A stretch of 64,000 bases of DNA. Source: Paludibacter sp. GTDB lineage: Bacteria > Bacteroidota > Bacteroidia > Bacteroidales > Paludibacteraceae. The stretch covers positions 1 to 64,000 of the forward strand of contig JAQUWU010000026.1 of the NCBI GenBank assembly GCA_028692715.1. Direction: 5' to 3'. Made by a program: the position numbers and the translations under genes. Below the pieces are notes generated by a model. The model saw only the letters and a list, made by a program, of their open reading frames with translations. It was not told the DNA's origin and searched no databases. Of this stretch, positions 53,464 to 63,400 are shown one piece after another (position 1 is the stretch's first letter; every line of letters begins with the position of its first letter).

Positions 53464-55410
53464 TTATTTAAGTTTTATATTAACAACACCAAATTTAGCA
53501 TTTTGACCATATTTATTAACTAATTCTGCTCTTTGTTCATCTGTTTCAGCTTTCATAACATCTACTTTTTCAATTGTTTCAGTTGCAATTGATTTTATAT
53601 CAAATCCAGTAGGTTGTTGAACTCCATTAACAATGAAAACTACACTTTTCATAAATGATTCATGATTTCCTTTTTTATCATCAGTACTTTTATTAAGTCT
53701 GAAATTTATTGGTAATGTATATTTCACTCTCACTTTTTCACCCCTTTGTTCGCCCGGAGTCCATTTTGGCATGGTGTTAATTACACGTACTGCTTCTGCA
53801 TCCAAATTTTCATCTATTGAGCGAACAACTTTTACATCACTGATAGATCCATCTGTATCAATTACAAACTGACAAAACACCCGTCCCTGAATACCTTTAT
53901 TTTGAGCTTCAACCGGATATCTTAAATTCTCGCTAAGAAATTTCATCATTTCATTTTCGCCTCCCGGGAAAACGGGCATCGTTTCTACAACTTGAAAAAC
54001 TTGATTGTTATTCTCTGTAGATGTTACACTTTTTGTTTTACCTTCTAGTCTGAAATTAATTGGTAATGTATATCGTACATTTACTTTTTCACCTCTTTGA
54101 GTGCCCGGTGTCCAGTCAGGCATTGCTTTTATTACCCGAACTGCTTCGGCATCTAAACTTGTATGCACGCTTCTAATTACTTTTACACTGTCAATCGAAC
54201 CATTTTTTGTAACAATAAATTGACAAATAGTTCGTCCCTGAATAGCTTTTTGTTGCGCTTCAACAGGATATTTAATATTTTCACTTAAAAACTTCATCAA
54301 AGCCGATTGACCACCCGGAAAAGCAGGCATATTTTCGACAACTGTAAAAGTAACATCGTCGACAGGAAGTGGTGGAGGTGGCGCCATTTGATTATTTACA
54401 GGTAGTGGAGGTGGTGGAGCATCGTTGTTCCCATAACCGACAACAGTAAGTTCATCAATTGCAGTACTCTTAACGGTACTTTGTTGCGTTTTTTTCTCTT
54501 GATTCGAAACTTCATTCAGCACTTTTTCTTTCGCTGATTTTATAATTGTTTCAGCATTGCTCGAAACAACTAAAGCTAAGGCCAACGGAGCAATTAACAG
54601 ATACTTCAAGATGCCGATTTTTGATGTTTTTTGTTGATTCATCATAGTAATTCGTTTTTTTAAAGGTGAGATATTAAATTTATTTGTCAGTTTATAATCC
54701 GGAATTTGATAAGAAAGTTGTAACAAATGGTACTGATAATTCTTTGTATCGAAACCCGATTCAATCACTTTATTATCTGCTAAATACTCAAGATTTTGGC
54801 GAATTTCACGCTTTAATAACCATACTGCCGGATTGATCCAAAGAATAACAGTCAATATTTCAGCTATCATAACATCCATACTATGAAGCTGTTTTACATG
54901 AGTTAGTTCATGAGCCAGTATCTGTTTTATTTCTATGTCTGAGTGAAGTGCCGGATTTAAATAAATATCGCCAAAAAAGGAAAAAGGAGTCACTCCTTTT
55001 TCAAGAGATATTATTGATAACCCATGATAATTAATTCGTTCTCCTTTCATACGAATTCTTCCAATTGAAATCAATTGAATAATCATACGAACAAGAAAAC
55101 AACTTCCAATGAACGCATATATTCCCCAAAGAATAGTTGCCATCGATATAGAACTTTCTTCGGGTGTTGCTGTAATAGTAAAATCTTGCAACATAGTGTA
55201 ATTTGCAACAAATACCTGTATTGGTTCCTGACTTTGTAACCAGTTTTCGATGGATAAAAACGGATATACAAATGAAACAAGAATACTAAAAAGCAGATAG
55301 ATACGACGTGTTCTCCAAAATGTATCGTTGGAAAAGAATAACCGATAAAATAAGTAAAAAAGAGCTATCGCAATGTTTACTTTTAAGAAATACACGAGTA
55401 GGTCGTTCAT
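53464..55410 (-). CDS. BlaR1-type M56 metallopeptidase fused to TonB C-terminal domains
   Basis: A 648-residue membrane protein. Four membrane segments frame an M56 peptidase whose zinc motif HELTH (167-171) and downstream Glu (NLEYLADN) are intact. A membrane span (~270-290), a Pro-rich linker (NDAPPPPLPVNNQMAPPPPLP), two TonB_C domains (each with MPxFPGG...FLSEN(I/L)(K/R)YPVEAQ) and a final plug-like segment (KYGQNAKFGVVNIKLK) follow. BlaR1/MecR1 proteins sense a stimulus and cleave the BlaI repressor. The TonB domains replace the penicillin-binding sensor domain of classical BlaR1, so the signal probably concerns the outer membrane, not beta-lactams. The start overlaps the BlaI stop by 4 bp. 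Confidence 0.9.
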   Translation of the reverse strand: MNDLLVYFLKVNIAIALFYLFYRLFFSNDTFWRTRRIYLLFSILVSFVYPFLSIENWLQSQEPIQVFVANYTMLQDFTITATPEESSISMATILWGIYAFIGSCFLVRMIIQLISIGRIRMKGERINYHGLSIISLEKGVTPFSFFGDIYLNPALHSDIEIKQILAHELTHVKQLHSMDVMIAEILTVILWINPAVWLLKREIRQNLEYLADNKVIESGFDTKNYQYHLLQLSYQIPDYKLTNKFNISPLKKRITMMNQQKTSKIGILKYLLIAPLALALVVSSNAETIIKSAKEKVLNEVSNQEKKTQQSTVKSTAIDELTVVGYGNNDAPPPPLPVNNQMAPPPPLPVDDVTFTVVENMPAFPGGQSALMKFLSENIKYPVEAQQKAIQGRTICQFIVTKNGSIDSVKVIRSVHTSLDAEAVRVIKAMPDWTPGTQRGEKVNVRYTLPINFRLEGKTKSVTSTENNNQVFQVVETMPVFPGGENEMMKFLSENLRYPVEAQNKGIQGRVFCQFVIDTDGSISDVKVVRSIDENLDAEAVRVINTMPKWTPGEQRGEKVRVKYTLPINFRLNKSTDDKKGNHESFMKSVVFIVNGVQQPTGFDIKSIATETIEKVDVMKAETDEQRAELVNKYGQNAKFGVVNIKLK

Positions 55411-55763
55411 TGTTTTTCTATTAATTTGATGATTTCCTGTAATTCCTGTGTTGTTATTTTATTATTTTCGGCAAAGAAACTGACCATTTCTTTGTAAGAA
55501 TTCTCGAAATAATTCTGCACTACGTTCGACATATATTTCGATTTATATTCGCTTTCGTCCATTGCCGGACTATACTCATAGGTGTTGCCATAGCGGATTC
55601 CCTTTAAAAATCCTTTGCGTTCAAGGTTCTTCACTACAGAAGCAACTGTGGTATAAGGAGGTCTCGGTTCATCCATTTTTTGAATAAAATCTTTTATAAA
55701 TCCTTTTCCCTGTTGAAAAATAATCAACAACAATTCCTCTTCCTGATTTGTTAGTCTTTGCAT
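55407..55763 (-). CDS. BlaI/MecI-family repressor
   Basis: A 118-residue winged-helix repressor of the BlaI/MecI/CopY family: LTNQEEELLLIIFQQGKGFIKDFIQ, the recognition region PPYTTVASVVKNLERKGFL, and a dimerising C-terminus. An in-frame ATG at 55796 would add 11 residues, but the -7 box at 55814-55821 places initiation near 55807. The start at 55763 leaves a normal leader and is preferred. The repressor is probably cleaved by the BlaR1-type protease encoded just downstream, releasing its own promoter. Confidence 0.9.
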   Translation of the reverse strand: MQRLTNQEEELLLIIFQQGKGFIKDFIQKMDEPRPPYTTVASVVKNLERKGFLKGIRYGNTYEYSPAMDESEYKSKYMSNVVQNYFENSYKEMVSFFAENNKITTQELQEIIKLIEKQ

Positions 55764-55802
55764 ATACTTGTATTTTATAACATAAAAACGTTTCACTTAT
55801 TA

Positions 55803-55834
55803 CGAAACTTTCGCAAATCTACGAGTATTTCGTA
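55803..55834 (-). promoter_or_regulatory. BlaI promoter with two flanking operator dyads
   Basis: The -7 box TAGATTTG (minus strand, 55814-55821) lies between two dyads: CGAAACTTTCG (55803-55813) and TACGAGTATTTCGTA (55820-55834). Outer sequences TTACGAAA and TTTCGTAA are also mutually inverted. The pattern fits a repressor dimer on each side of the promoter; autoregulation by BlaI is inferred. Confidence 0.6.
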
Positions 55835-55908
55835 ACAAACTAGTTATTATGCAATTAATTTATGATTTTTTAAATATTCCAAAAATTTTATACCTCAATA
55901 AAAAAATG

Positions 55909-55916
55909 TATTTTTG
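55909..55916 (+). promoter_or_regulatory. -7 box of the subtilase gene
   Basis: TATTTTTG fits TAnnTTTG exactly, 21 nt before the ATG at 55938. Confidence 0.5.
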
Positions 55917-55937
55917 CAACTATAAAGAAGATTTAAT

Positions 55938-57587
55938 ATGAAAATAAAATTATACTCAAAAAAAAATAAAAATATATTATTGATTTGTCTGTTGATTTTT
56001 TCATTTGCTGTTGAAGCTCAGATTTCCTATTTTTATTACGTACAATTGAAAGATAAAAACGATACTCCTTATTCACTCTCAAACCCGTCAGAATATCTTT
56101 CAGCCAGAGCAATAGCCAGAAGAGAAGATTTTAAAATTTCAATTGACTCAACTGATTTGCCGGTAAATCCCGCCTACGTTAGTCAAATTGAGAATTTGTC
56201 CGTTAATGTTCACAATAAAAGTAAATGGATGAACGGGCTTACCATAATGATTACCGATACGAGCATATTGAGTCAGGTTCGAGCATTGCCATTTGTTAGT
56301 TTTATTGAATTCACAGGCGAAAATAACGGTCCATTATTAGCTAAAGCACAAAATGCAAAACAAGATTCGACAAGCTATGGAATAACCGACACCCAAATAA
56401 ATCAATTGAATGGCAAATATTTACACAATTTAGGCTATAAAGGAAAAGGAATTCAAATTGCAGTAATTGATGGCGGCTTCTCAAACGTAAATGTAAATCA
56501 TGCATTTGACAGCTTGCGGTTGCAGGGACGATTGTTGGGAATTAAAGATGTGATTAATCCGGCAGTCGATTTTTATTCAACAGATGCACATGGTGCAATG
56601 GTATTATCCATCATGACGGGAAATATTCCGGGACAGTATTTAGGATCGGCACCTGAAGCATCGTATTGGTTAATAAGAACCGAGTATGTTCCCACTGAAT
56701 ACAAAGTAGAAACGGATTATTGGTGTACGGGCATTGAGTTTGCCGATAGCGTTGGGGTGGATGTTGTAAATTCATCGCTTGGTTATTTTACATTTTACAA
56801 TCCAACAATGAATTTTACATACGCCGATATGACAGGGAAAGTGTCCAGGGCAAGTCGTGCAGCTGAAATCGCAGCAAAGAAAGGAATTGTAGTCGTTGTT
56901 TCTGCCGGAAACGAAGGAAATGATGACTGGCATTACATTGGGTCTCCGGCTGATGCAGACGGGATTATTACGGTTGGTGCAGTTACAACTTCAGGAAATA
57001 AAAGCACTTTTACTTCGTATGGACCAAGTTTTGATGGACGTGTAAAGCCGGAAGTTTGTGCTGTAGGAACTTCAACAGCCTTAATAAATATTGCTGGAGT
57101 ACCAACCTACGGAAACGGGACTTCATTTTCATCGCCGTTAATGGCAGGCATGATGGCCTGTTTGTTACAACTATACAAAGCTAACAACCCAAATCCAGAT
57201 ATTCAAACTCTTTTGAATTCAGTTTTTAAAAGTGGAAATTCCTATTTAAATCCTACTGATAGTTTAGGCTATGGCATACCCAATTTAGTTTTAGCGGAAC
57301 AGTATTTACCCATTGGAAATACAACATTAAATCCTGACACAAATTCAACAGACATTTTCACTTTATCATATAATTATAAGTATAATTCAATGTTGATAAA
57401 ATTTGTAAAAAGTGATAATTTAAAAAATGCTTCGATCCGGATTTATAATATGTCAGGAAGAATAATTTACAATAAATTTGTTACTAGTGATAAAGATATT
57501 AATACTTATAATTTCCCGGCAGGAATTTATGCTATAAGAGTATCAAATAACGGGAAATCTCAAACACGAAAAATTTTCATTCATTAA
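55938..57587 (+). CDS. secreted S8 (subtilisin-like) serine protease with T9SS domain
   Basis: A 549-residue secreted protease. A signal peptide (LLICLLIFSFAVEAQ) and a ~120-residue N-terminal prodomain-like region come before the S8 domain. The catalytic triad is D178 (IAVIDGG), H218 (DAHGAMV) and S396 (GTSFSSP), with the oxyanion Asn probably in VVVVSAGNEGNDD. The C-terminus (about residue 475 on, SIRIYNMSGRIIYNKF to the end) is a T9SS sorting domain. It is likely a broad-specificity surface or extracellular protease. It is transcribed divergently from BlaI and ends before xseA. Confidence 0.93.
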   Translation: MKIKLYSKKNKNILLICLLIFSFAVEAQISYFYYVQLKDKNDTPYSLSNPSEYLSARAIARREDFKISIDSTDLPVNPAYVSQIENLSVNVHNKSKWMNGLTIMITDTSILSQVRALPFVSFIEFTGENNGPLLAKAQNAKQDSTSYGITDTQINQLNGKYLHNLGYKGKGIQIAVIDGGFSNVNVNHAFDSLRLQGRLLGIKDVINPAVDFYSTDAHGAMVLSIMTGNIPGQYLGSAPEASYWLIRTEYVPTEYKVETDYWCTGIEFADSVGVDVVNSSLGYFTFYNPTMNFTYADMTGKVSRASRAAEIAAKKGIVVVVSAGNEGNDDWHYIGSPADADGIITVGAVTTSGNKSTFTSYGPSFDGRVKPEVCAVGTSTALINIAGVPTYGNGTSFSSPLMAGMMACLLQLYKANNPNPDIQTLLNSVFKSGNSYLNPTDSLGYGIPNLVLAEQYLPIGNTTLNPDTNSTDIFTLSYNYKYNSMLIKFVKSDNLKNASIRIYNMSGRIIYNKFVTSDKDINTYNFPAGIYAIRVSNNGKSQTRKIFIH

Positions 57588-57672
57588 TCAAACTTTCAAC
57601 AAGTAGTATTACGGACTTCTAATGTTGTCATGTAAAACTTCCAGTTCTTAAACAACAAACTCTATACATTTA

Positions 57673-58902
57673 ATGACTTCCATTTCACTCTCCGAACTAA
57701 CAAGTCAGATTCAGGAAACTATCCGTGACACATTCAACTCTTCAGTCTGGATTCGGGCTGAGATTAGTGAATTGCGTGAAAACCCCGGAGGTCACTGCTA
57801 TCTGGAATTGATTGAAAAAGATGTAGATTCAGATGCTATTTTAGCAAAAACAAAAGCAACTATCTGGGCGAGCACGTACCGAATGTTGAAACCCTATTTT
57901 GAAACAAGTACAGGACAATCAATTCGTTCCGGATTAAATGTATTGATTGCCATCACTGTTGAGTTCCATAGCGTTTATGGTTTCAGCCTGAATGTACGTG
58001 ATATTGATCCGACCTTTACTATTGGGGAATTGGCTGCGCGTCGATTACAAATTATACGGCAACTGGAAGCTGATGGCATTGTAGAGATGAACAAACAACT
58101 TGATTTTCCACTACTTCCTCAACGTTTAGCCATTATTTCGTCACAAACTGCCGCCGGCTATGGTGATTTCTGCGATCAGTTACGAAATGATGAAAGTAAA
58201 TTCGCATTCTACCCAAAACTTTTCCCGGCAATTATGCAGGGCGATCAAGCGGAAAAATCTATTATTTCGGCTTTGGAAGAAATCTACAAAAACATCGATT
58301 TATTCGATGTGGTGATTATTATTCGCGGTGGCGGTGCTACCACCGATCTGGCTTGTTTCGATACGTACGAACTCGCATTGAACTGTGCTCAGTTTCCATT
58401 GCCAATAATTGCAGGAATAGGACATCAACGCGACATTTCCATTCTTGATATGGTAGCACATACCAGCGTTAAAACGCCTACTGCTGCCGCTGAATTTTTG
58501 ATTTCGGTTTTAGAGGGAAACGAAAATACTATTTTAAATCTTTTTGCTGATATACAGGATATTGTAAAAAGAAAAATTGACACAGAAATGAGGTATTTTG
58601 AACAGACACAATTGAGAATTAAGCAAACTTTACGCAATTGGGTAATTCAAAAAACACATAAACTAGAAAGTCAAAAAAATCGGTTAAAATCTTCAGTTCG
58701 TCTGCAAATGTTGAAACAAAACAATTTCCTGTTGATGCTCGAAAAAAATATTGAGACCCATTCTCCATCCTTCTTGTTAAAACATGGTTATACCATTACA
58801 AGTAGTAACGGAAAACGATTAACTTCAGTAAAACAGATAAAACAAGGAGATAAAATTCGTACTTTTGTATCGGATGGTGATTTTGAAAGTGAGGTGAAAT
58901 GA
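57673..58902 (+). CDS. xseA: exodeoxyribonuclease VII large subunit
   Basis: A 409-residue cytosolic nuclease subunit. The N-terminal OB-fold (WIRAEISELRENPGGHCYLELIEKD) binds single-stranded DNA. The catalytic domain starts at PLLPQRLAIISSQTAAGYGDF and has FDVVIIIRGGGATTDLACFDTYELA and GIGHQRDISILDMVAHTSVKTPTAAAEF. A coiled-coil and a closing HGYTITSSNGKRLTSVKQIKQGD segment follow. With XseB it degrades ssDNA. xseB is not the next gene (folB is), so it must lie elsewhere. The length is near the family norm. Confidence 0.96.
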   Translation: MTSISLSELTSQIQETIRDTFNSSVWIRAEISELRENPGGHCYLELIEKDVDSDAILAKTKATIWASTYRMLKPYFETSTGQSIRSGLNVLIAITVEFHSVYGFSLNVRDIDPTFTIGELAARRLQIIRQLEADGIVEMNKQLDFPLLPQRLAIISSQTAAGYGDFCDQLRNDESKFAFYPKLFPAIMQGDQAEKSIISALEEIYKNIDLFDVVIIIRGGGATTDLACFDTYELALNCAQFPLPIIAGIGHQRDISILDMVAHTSVKTPTAAAEFLISVLEGNENTILNLFADIQDIVKRKIDTEMRYFEQTQLRIKQTLRNWVIQKTHKLESQKNRLKSSVRLQMLKQNNFLLMLEKNIETHSPSFLLKHGYTITSSNGKRLTSVKQIKQGDKIRTFVSDGDFESEVK

Positions 58903-58947
58903 TAATTGCTTCGCATTATTGAATGTTATTTACTTTGTTAATTTATT

Positions 58948-59307
58948 ATGAGTAAAATTTGTCTTGAAAATATGGAGTTTTATGCCTTTCATGGGGTATT
59001 GGAGCATGAAAATAAACTTGGAAATACCTTTCTTGTTTCGGTTACCATGGAAGTGGATACCGAAAAAGCCGGAATTTCTGATAATTTAAATGACACCTTA
59101 AATTATCAACTTGTTTACAATGTGGTGAAAGAACAAATGAATATTTCTTCGAAACTAATTGAACAGGTTGGTCATCGAATTTTGGACACTTTATTTAATG
59201 CGTTTCCTCAAATAACTAATTTGAAAGTGCATTTATCAAAATTAAATCCACCATTAGGCGCAAAAGTAGAAAGAGTGAGTATTGAGCTAAATAAAGCACG
59301 AAAGTAA
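58948..59307 (+). CDS. folB: dihydroneopterin aldolase
   Basis: A 119-residue enzyme of folate synthesis that converts 7,8-dihydroneopterin to 6-hydroxymethyl-dihydropterin and glycolaldehyde. The FolB pattern is clear: MEFYAFHGVLEHENKLGNTFLVSVTME, DTLNYQLVYNVVKEQM, and KLNPPLGAKVERVSIEL (substrate-binding region). It lies 45 bp after xseA and could be cotranscribed. It ends 3 bp before the stop of the convergent membrane-protein gene, leaving no room for separate terminators. Confidence 0.95.
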   Translation: MSKICLENMEFYAFHGVLEHENKLGNTFLVSVTMEVDTEKAGISDNLNDTLNYQLVYNVVKEQMNISSKLIEQVGHRILDTLFNAFPQITNLKVHLSKLNPPLGAKVERVSIELNKARK

Positions 59308-59310
59308 TAC

Positions 59311-60018
59311 TTAAAGATGCGTCTTTAATGCAGACCATTTCCAAAAAGCATAGATACATGCTAAAAAAATCATAAAAATCAGGTTGTCTCCAACAGGTAT
59401 TGGATCACCTGTTGGATCTGGATCCGGATCAATTCCAATGCCCTGAAGAGTATTGTCGGTATTATTATCAGCAAACACAGAAGTACCAACATGTGACAAA
59501 TCAGTTACTGAAGCGATCACATTTGAAGTTTGATTTTCCGATTCAGATTGTTCTTTCCCTATCAAGCCGGCAGTTTTAATTTTACGAGTCATATTTAACG
59601 CTAGCAAGGGTTCGGTCTCTGAGGAATTAGTGTTCTGCTTCAACCGTTGATTGCTGTATTGTTCAGAAACTATAGAACTATTCATGTGAAAATTTGTAGA
59701 ATTACCTGACTTAGCAATGGTCGGGTATTTATATGAATAATCATTCAATTTTACAAATTGATTTAACTCTTTAGATGTCCCTGATTTAAAATTAATTATG
59801 CCGGATTCAAATTTCTTTGAATAAGCCGAATGTAAATTTAATCTGGAAAATAAATCATTTGTCGGATTTGAAAAATATATAATATCACCTTTTTTAGGCC
59901 TATCAAATAATACGGATAATAATTCAAATGAAGATGTATTCATAATTAGAACAAACAAGTATATACTTCCAATTAAATATAAAGTGAATATCTTTTTTTT
60001 TTTGATTTTTAACCACAA
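59311..60018 (-). CDS. small membrane protein with DPxGDPIPVGD-type C-terminal anchor
   Basis: A 235-residue protein with one N-terminal membrane segment (IFTLYLIGSIYLFVLIM), a ~170-residue Ser/Asn/Thr-rich middle, and a C-terminal block: Asp/Pro-rich DPDPDPTGDPIPVGD, a membrane segment (NLIFMIFLACIYAFW) and a basic end (KWSALKTHL). This tripartite C-terminus resembles protein-sorting tails. No family was recognised. It lies about 460 bp downstream of the giant beta-helix gene, on the same strand and separated by a repeat element, so a partnership with that surface protein is possible but unproven. Confidence 0.7.
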   Translation of the reverse strand: MWLKIKKKKIFTLYLIGSIYLFVLIMNTSSFELLSVLFDRPKKGDIIYFSNPTNDLFSRLNLHSAYSKKFESGIINFKSGTSKELNQFVKLNDYSYKYPTIAKSGNSTNFHMNSSIVSEQYSNQRLKQNTNSSETEPLLALNMTRKIKTAGLIGKEQSESENQTSNVIASVTDLSHVGTSVFADNNTDNTLQGIGIDPDPDPTGDPIPVGDNLIFMIFLACIYAFWKWSALKTHL

Positions 60019-60092
60019 TTTTTCTTCCTTTTTAATAATAACTACGAGTATTAAGTAATGAGAATAATATAATATCTCATTAATGAACTTAT

Positions 60093-60376
60093 ATGATTAT
60101 CCGCATAACGTACAGCAGATCTTTAACAGGGGCTTCGCCCCTATAACCCTACTCACTTTTTTGCCTTGATGCAAAAAAGTGAGCAAAAAAAATCAAGACT
60201 ACGTCCGCTTCACTCAAAAAACTATCGCTCGAAAGTCTAAAATCCTCCAAACTCCTCCCTTCGGTCGTCAAACAGGAGTATTTTTGCGCCTTTCTCACTT
60301 GTTTTTTGGTTCACCGAACGAGGTCAATCCCATCAACTGAAAATTTATAACAACTGTATGCATTGCGGATAATCAT
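60093..60376. mobile_element. TIR element family 2, long copy
   Basis: The ends ATGATTATCCGCA (60093-60105) and TGCGGATAATCAT (60364-60376) are perfect 13-bp inverted repeats. Inside are AGGGGC-TTC-GCCCCT (60128-60142) and a 13-bp stem CTCACTTTTTTGC/GCAAAAAAGTGAG (60152-60183). AACTTAT occurs just outside both ends (60086-60092, 60380-60386), although the spacing is asymmetric by 3 bp. It shares both ends and most of the interior with 45292-45493 but has a central segment about 80 bp longer. It is non-coding. Confidence 0.72.
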
Positions 60377-60474
60377 TTAAACTTATAATATGCTGTTTAT
60401 CTTCTTTTTATTAAATGATAAATGGTACTCTCGAATTCTATCGGGAGTAATGGTAAATACTTATAACCTTAATT

Positions 60475-63400
60475 CTATTCTACCCAAATAAAATTAACAA
60501 CAAATTTATTTTCATTAGTAATAGCTTTTGCGCTATACACACCTGATTTAAACGATTTTGTTATCAATGTTTCTGAATTCGAATTAAACGAAGACGTGTC
60601 AATTAATTTCCCTGAGACATCATAAATTAATAACTTTCCCTTTTCGGACGTATTGTTTTGAACTCTAATGGTTTTATTTGAAATCAAAATTGACAGAGGT
60701 TTGAATGATTCAACTTCATTTTTCATATCTGTTGTCAATCCAGGACTTGTTACGATTTTAAATCGTTTTAATGGATTTAAATTTGCTTTAGCTGTAAATG
60801 AATATTTAGAACTGTTTTGAGAAATATTAATTGTTTTATTCTCCATCAAATCAATTAAATACAGTGCAGGATATGTTGAACTTAAATTTTGATGAGTAAA
60901 CGTTAGTGTATATGTACTATCTATACCTGGTTTAAACATTAGTTCAGTATTATTTATGTCATTTATTGCATCTACCTGATAGTTTCCATCCGGTTCTACA
61001 GCGTAAATAGACGCATTAATACTCGCTCCAGATATTTTATAACCATCATAACCGTTATCGAAATTTCTGGTACAAAGTGGATCTGTTATTAACCACATTC
61101 TATCACCAGAATGAGTTCCATTCAAACTAACAACGGTCACCGTTTTATTTTCATTGCTAATATTTTTTCGTTTAATTCTCTGTAAAGTTGAGTTTTCAAC
61201 TGCTACATTATCGTAGGTGAAAGTAATTGTGCCACCACCAGAATTTGTAGCTACCATAAAACCTTGCATGGATGGAATCTGATCAGGTAATCCCGGATAT
61301 CCGGCACTGTTTTTTGGTACTGCTGTATATTGTCCCGCATTTGAGCCAACAATGCTTCCTGAGTTTGCTTCCCAGTCTTTACTGCTACCGGTATTATACA
61401 TGTAAATAGTTTCCTCTAAATTTGCAAATTCAATTTCAGACACGTCTAAAGCACAAGTGTATGGGTTACTTATAATATGAAAACCGGCATTAGCCCCTGA
61501 TGTGTAAGTTAAACTATGTGTTATATCTCCATTTACCAGTTCGCCTTGGAAATAGATGGTTTTAGGAGTTGTTTGTGTTATTTCGTAACCTTTAACAGGC
61601 TCAAGGATTGTCGAATTTGTCACCGCTAACCAACTGCTTGCAGGCTCATTATATTGACGTAAATATGAGCCGTCAAAAGTTGGTTGTGCTTGAATTGACC
61701 GCAATGGAATCCCAAAAAATTGCCATTTATATTTAAAGTCGGTTGGCCCATTTGAATCATAGAACGCTTTTGTATACATTTCTACCGTTCCCAGTACTGG
61801 TTCATTTTTGGGATTATAATAAATAAGTGACCCGTTAGGTGCTGTAGAGCCTGCCTTTACCACAATTCCGGATACGCCGGCATTGTTATTAATGCGTCCA
61901 ATAACATTCAACTGCTTTCCTGTAGGTATTGTTATGGATTTCTCCGGGTTAATGTTTAAAGTGTTTTCAACAATAAAGTCATTTCTAAGTGAAACGCCTG
62001 CAGAATTATCAATAGTTAAATTATACACTTTGCCATCAAGAAAAAATGTACTATCAATAAATTGTGTGGTTGTACCAGAATAATTTATTGTAGGCATATT
62101 TGTGGTTGCATCAAGTTTCCCTGTTGAAGCAGTAGTATTATTTAATAAATTTAATATCCCCGATAAAGTAACATTGCTTTCGTTGTTTATTGTAAGATTA
62201 TATATTTTATTGTCAGTAAAATTAGTTGCAGATAAATCTTGAGTAGATGATCCGGCAAAGATGATTGTTGAGTTTATAGCGGACGCATCAATAATAGCCC
62301 CATTAGTTAATATTAGATCACCTTTAACGATTGCGGTATTTCCGTTAAGATCAAAATTGTAAGTTGATTGATCATTGGTTATATCTGTTAAAGAAACACT
62401 ACAATCCAATACACAATTATTTTCAACTTCACTATCAAAAAGAAGTTTATCATCAGTGGTCGGCACGTCAAAACAAGTCCAGTTGGTTGACGTACTCCAG
62501 TTAGAATTTGTTGAACCTTTCCATTTGTTCGTTAATGTTCGTTCCCAAGCTCCCATTGAAGTATATCTTCCACGGGTAGCTAATTCATAGTCTGTAGATA
62601 TTCCTGTTGAAGTATCTCCTATCAGATCTACACCAACTTTGTAATTTTCTGCAGTAGTAGTTGATTCCGGATTAATAAATTGAGGATTTAATGTAACACT
62701 TCTAGCATCAGAACTGGATAATATTGGTAAAGCAGTGACATCAGAACTATTTAATTGGGCAATTACACCATTAGGGGCATAGTAATTATTGTTGCCAATC
62801 GTTAAATTTAAACTATTTTTTAATGAAATTGCATAATGTTTACCGGTAGTCCCACCAGAGCGAACATTGCACAGAACATTGTTTCTGTAATTTCTGATCG
62901 GAATTTGGCTTGCTTCGCAAAGTGCAAAAGTAGATGAGGTTGTTCCACTTGTAGTACCACCGATATAGATAGAGTTAAAGTAAATGTTATAATTATTTTC
63001 AGTTTCGCATTGATTTTCAATGCCTTTTATCCTATAACTGGAACTTATACCGGTACCTAGACTAACAATATTGTTATATATATTAATTGTCGCCTCTTTA
63101 TCAGAAGCAATTCCACTAATTGAACTTGAAGTATTTGTTGAAGAAATAGCTAAGTCAAAAATATAATTTGACTGTATTGTATTTAGGCTGGTAGAGCCTT
63201 TGCCATGTAAAAAAATACCATGAACATTTACCTCGGCAGAAGGATTTATATTTGATAAATTATGTATTATATTTCCACTAACAATTTGAGCCAAAGTAGA
63301 TCCATAGGAAAATGGTTGGTTTATTCCTATTACTGTTGCATTCTCATTTGAAGCCACTTGTCCGCTTGCCGACGAAATATTATAAATCATATTATTTTCA

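Noticed and set aside
54360-54430. Tandem Pro-rich repeat that might look like a CRISPR or minisatellite
   Set aside because: It is coding sequence for the PPPPLP linker in the BlaR1-TonB protein; there are only two units and no spacers.
53464-55763. Beta-lactam resistance locus
   Set aside because: BlaI and BlaR1-type proteins are present, but no beta-lactamase or penicillin-binding sensor domain is found; TonB domains replace the sensor, so resistance is not supported.
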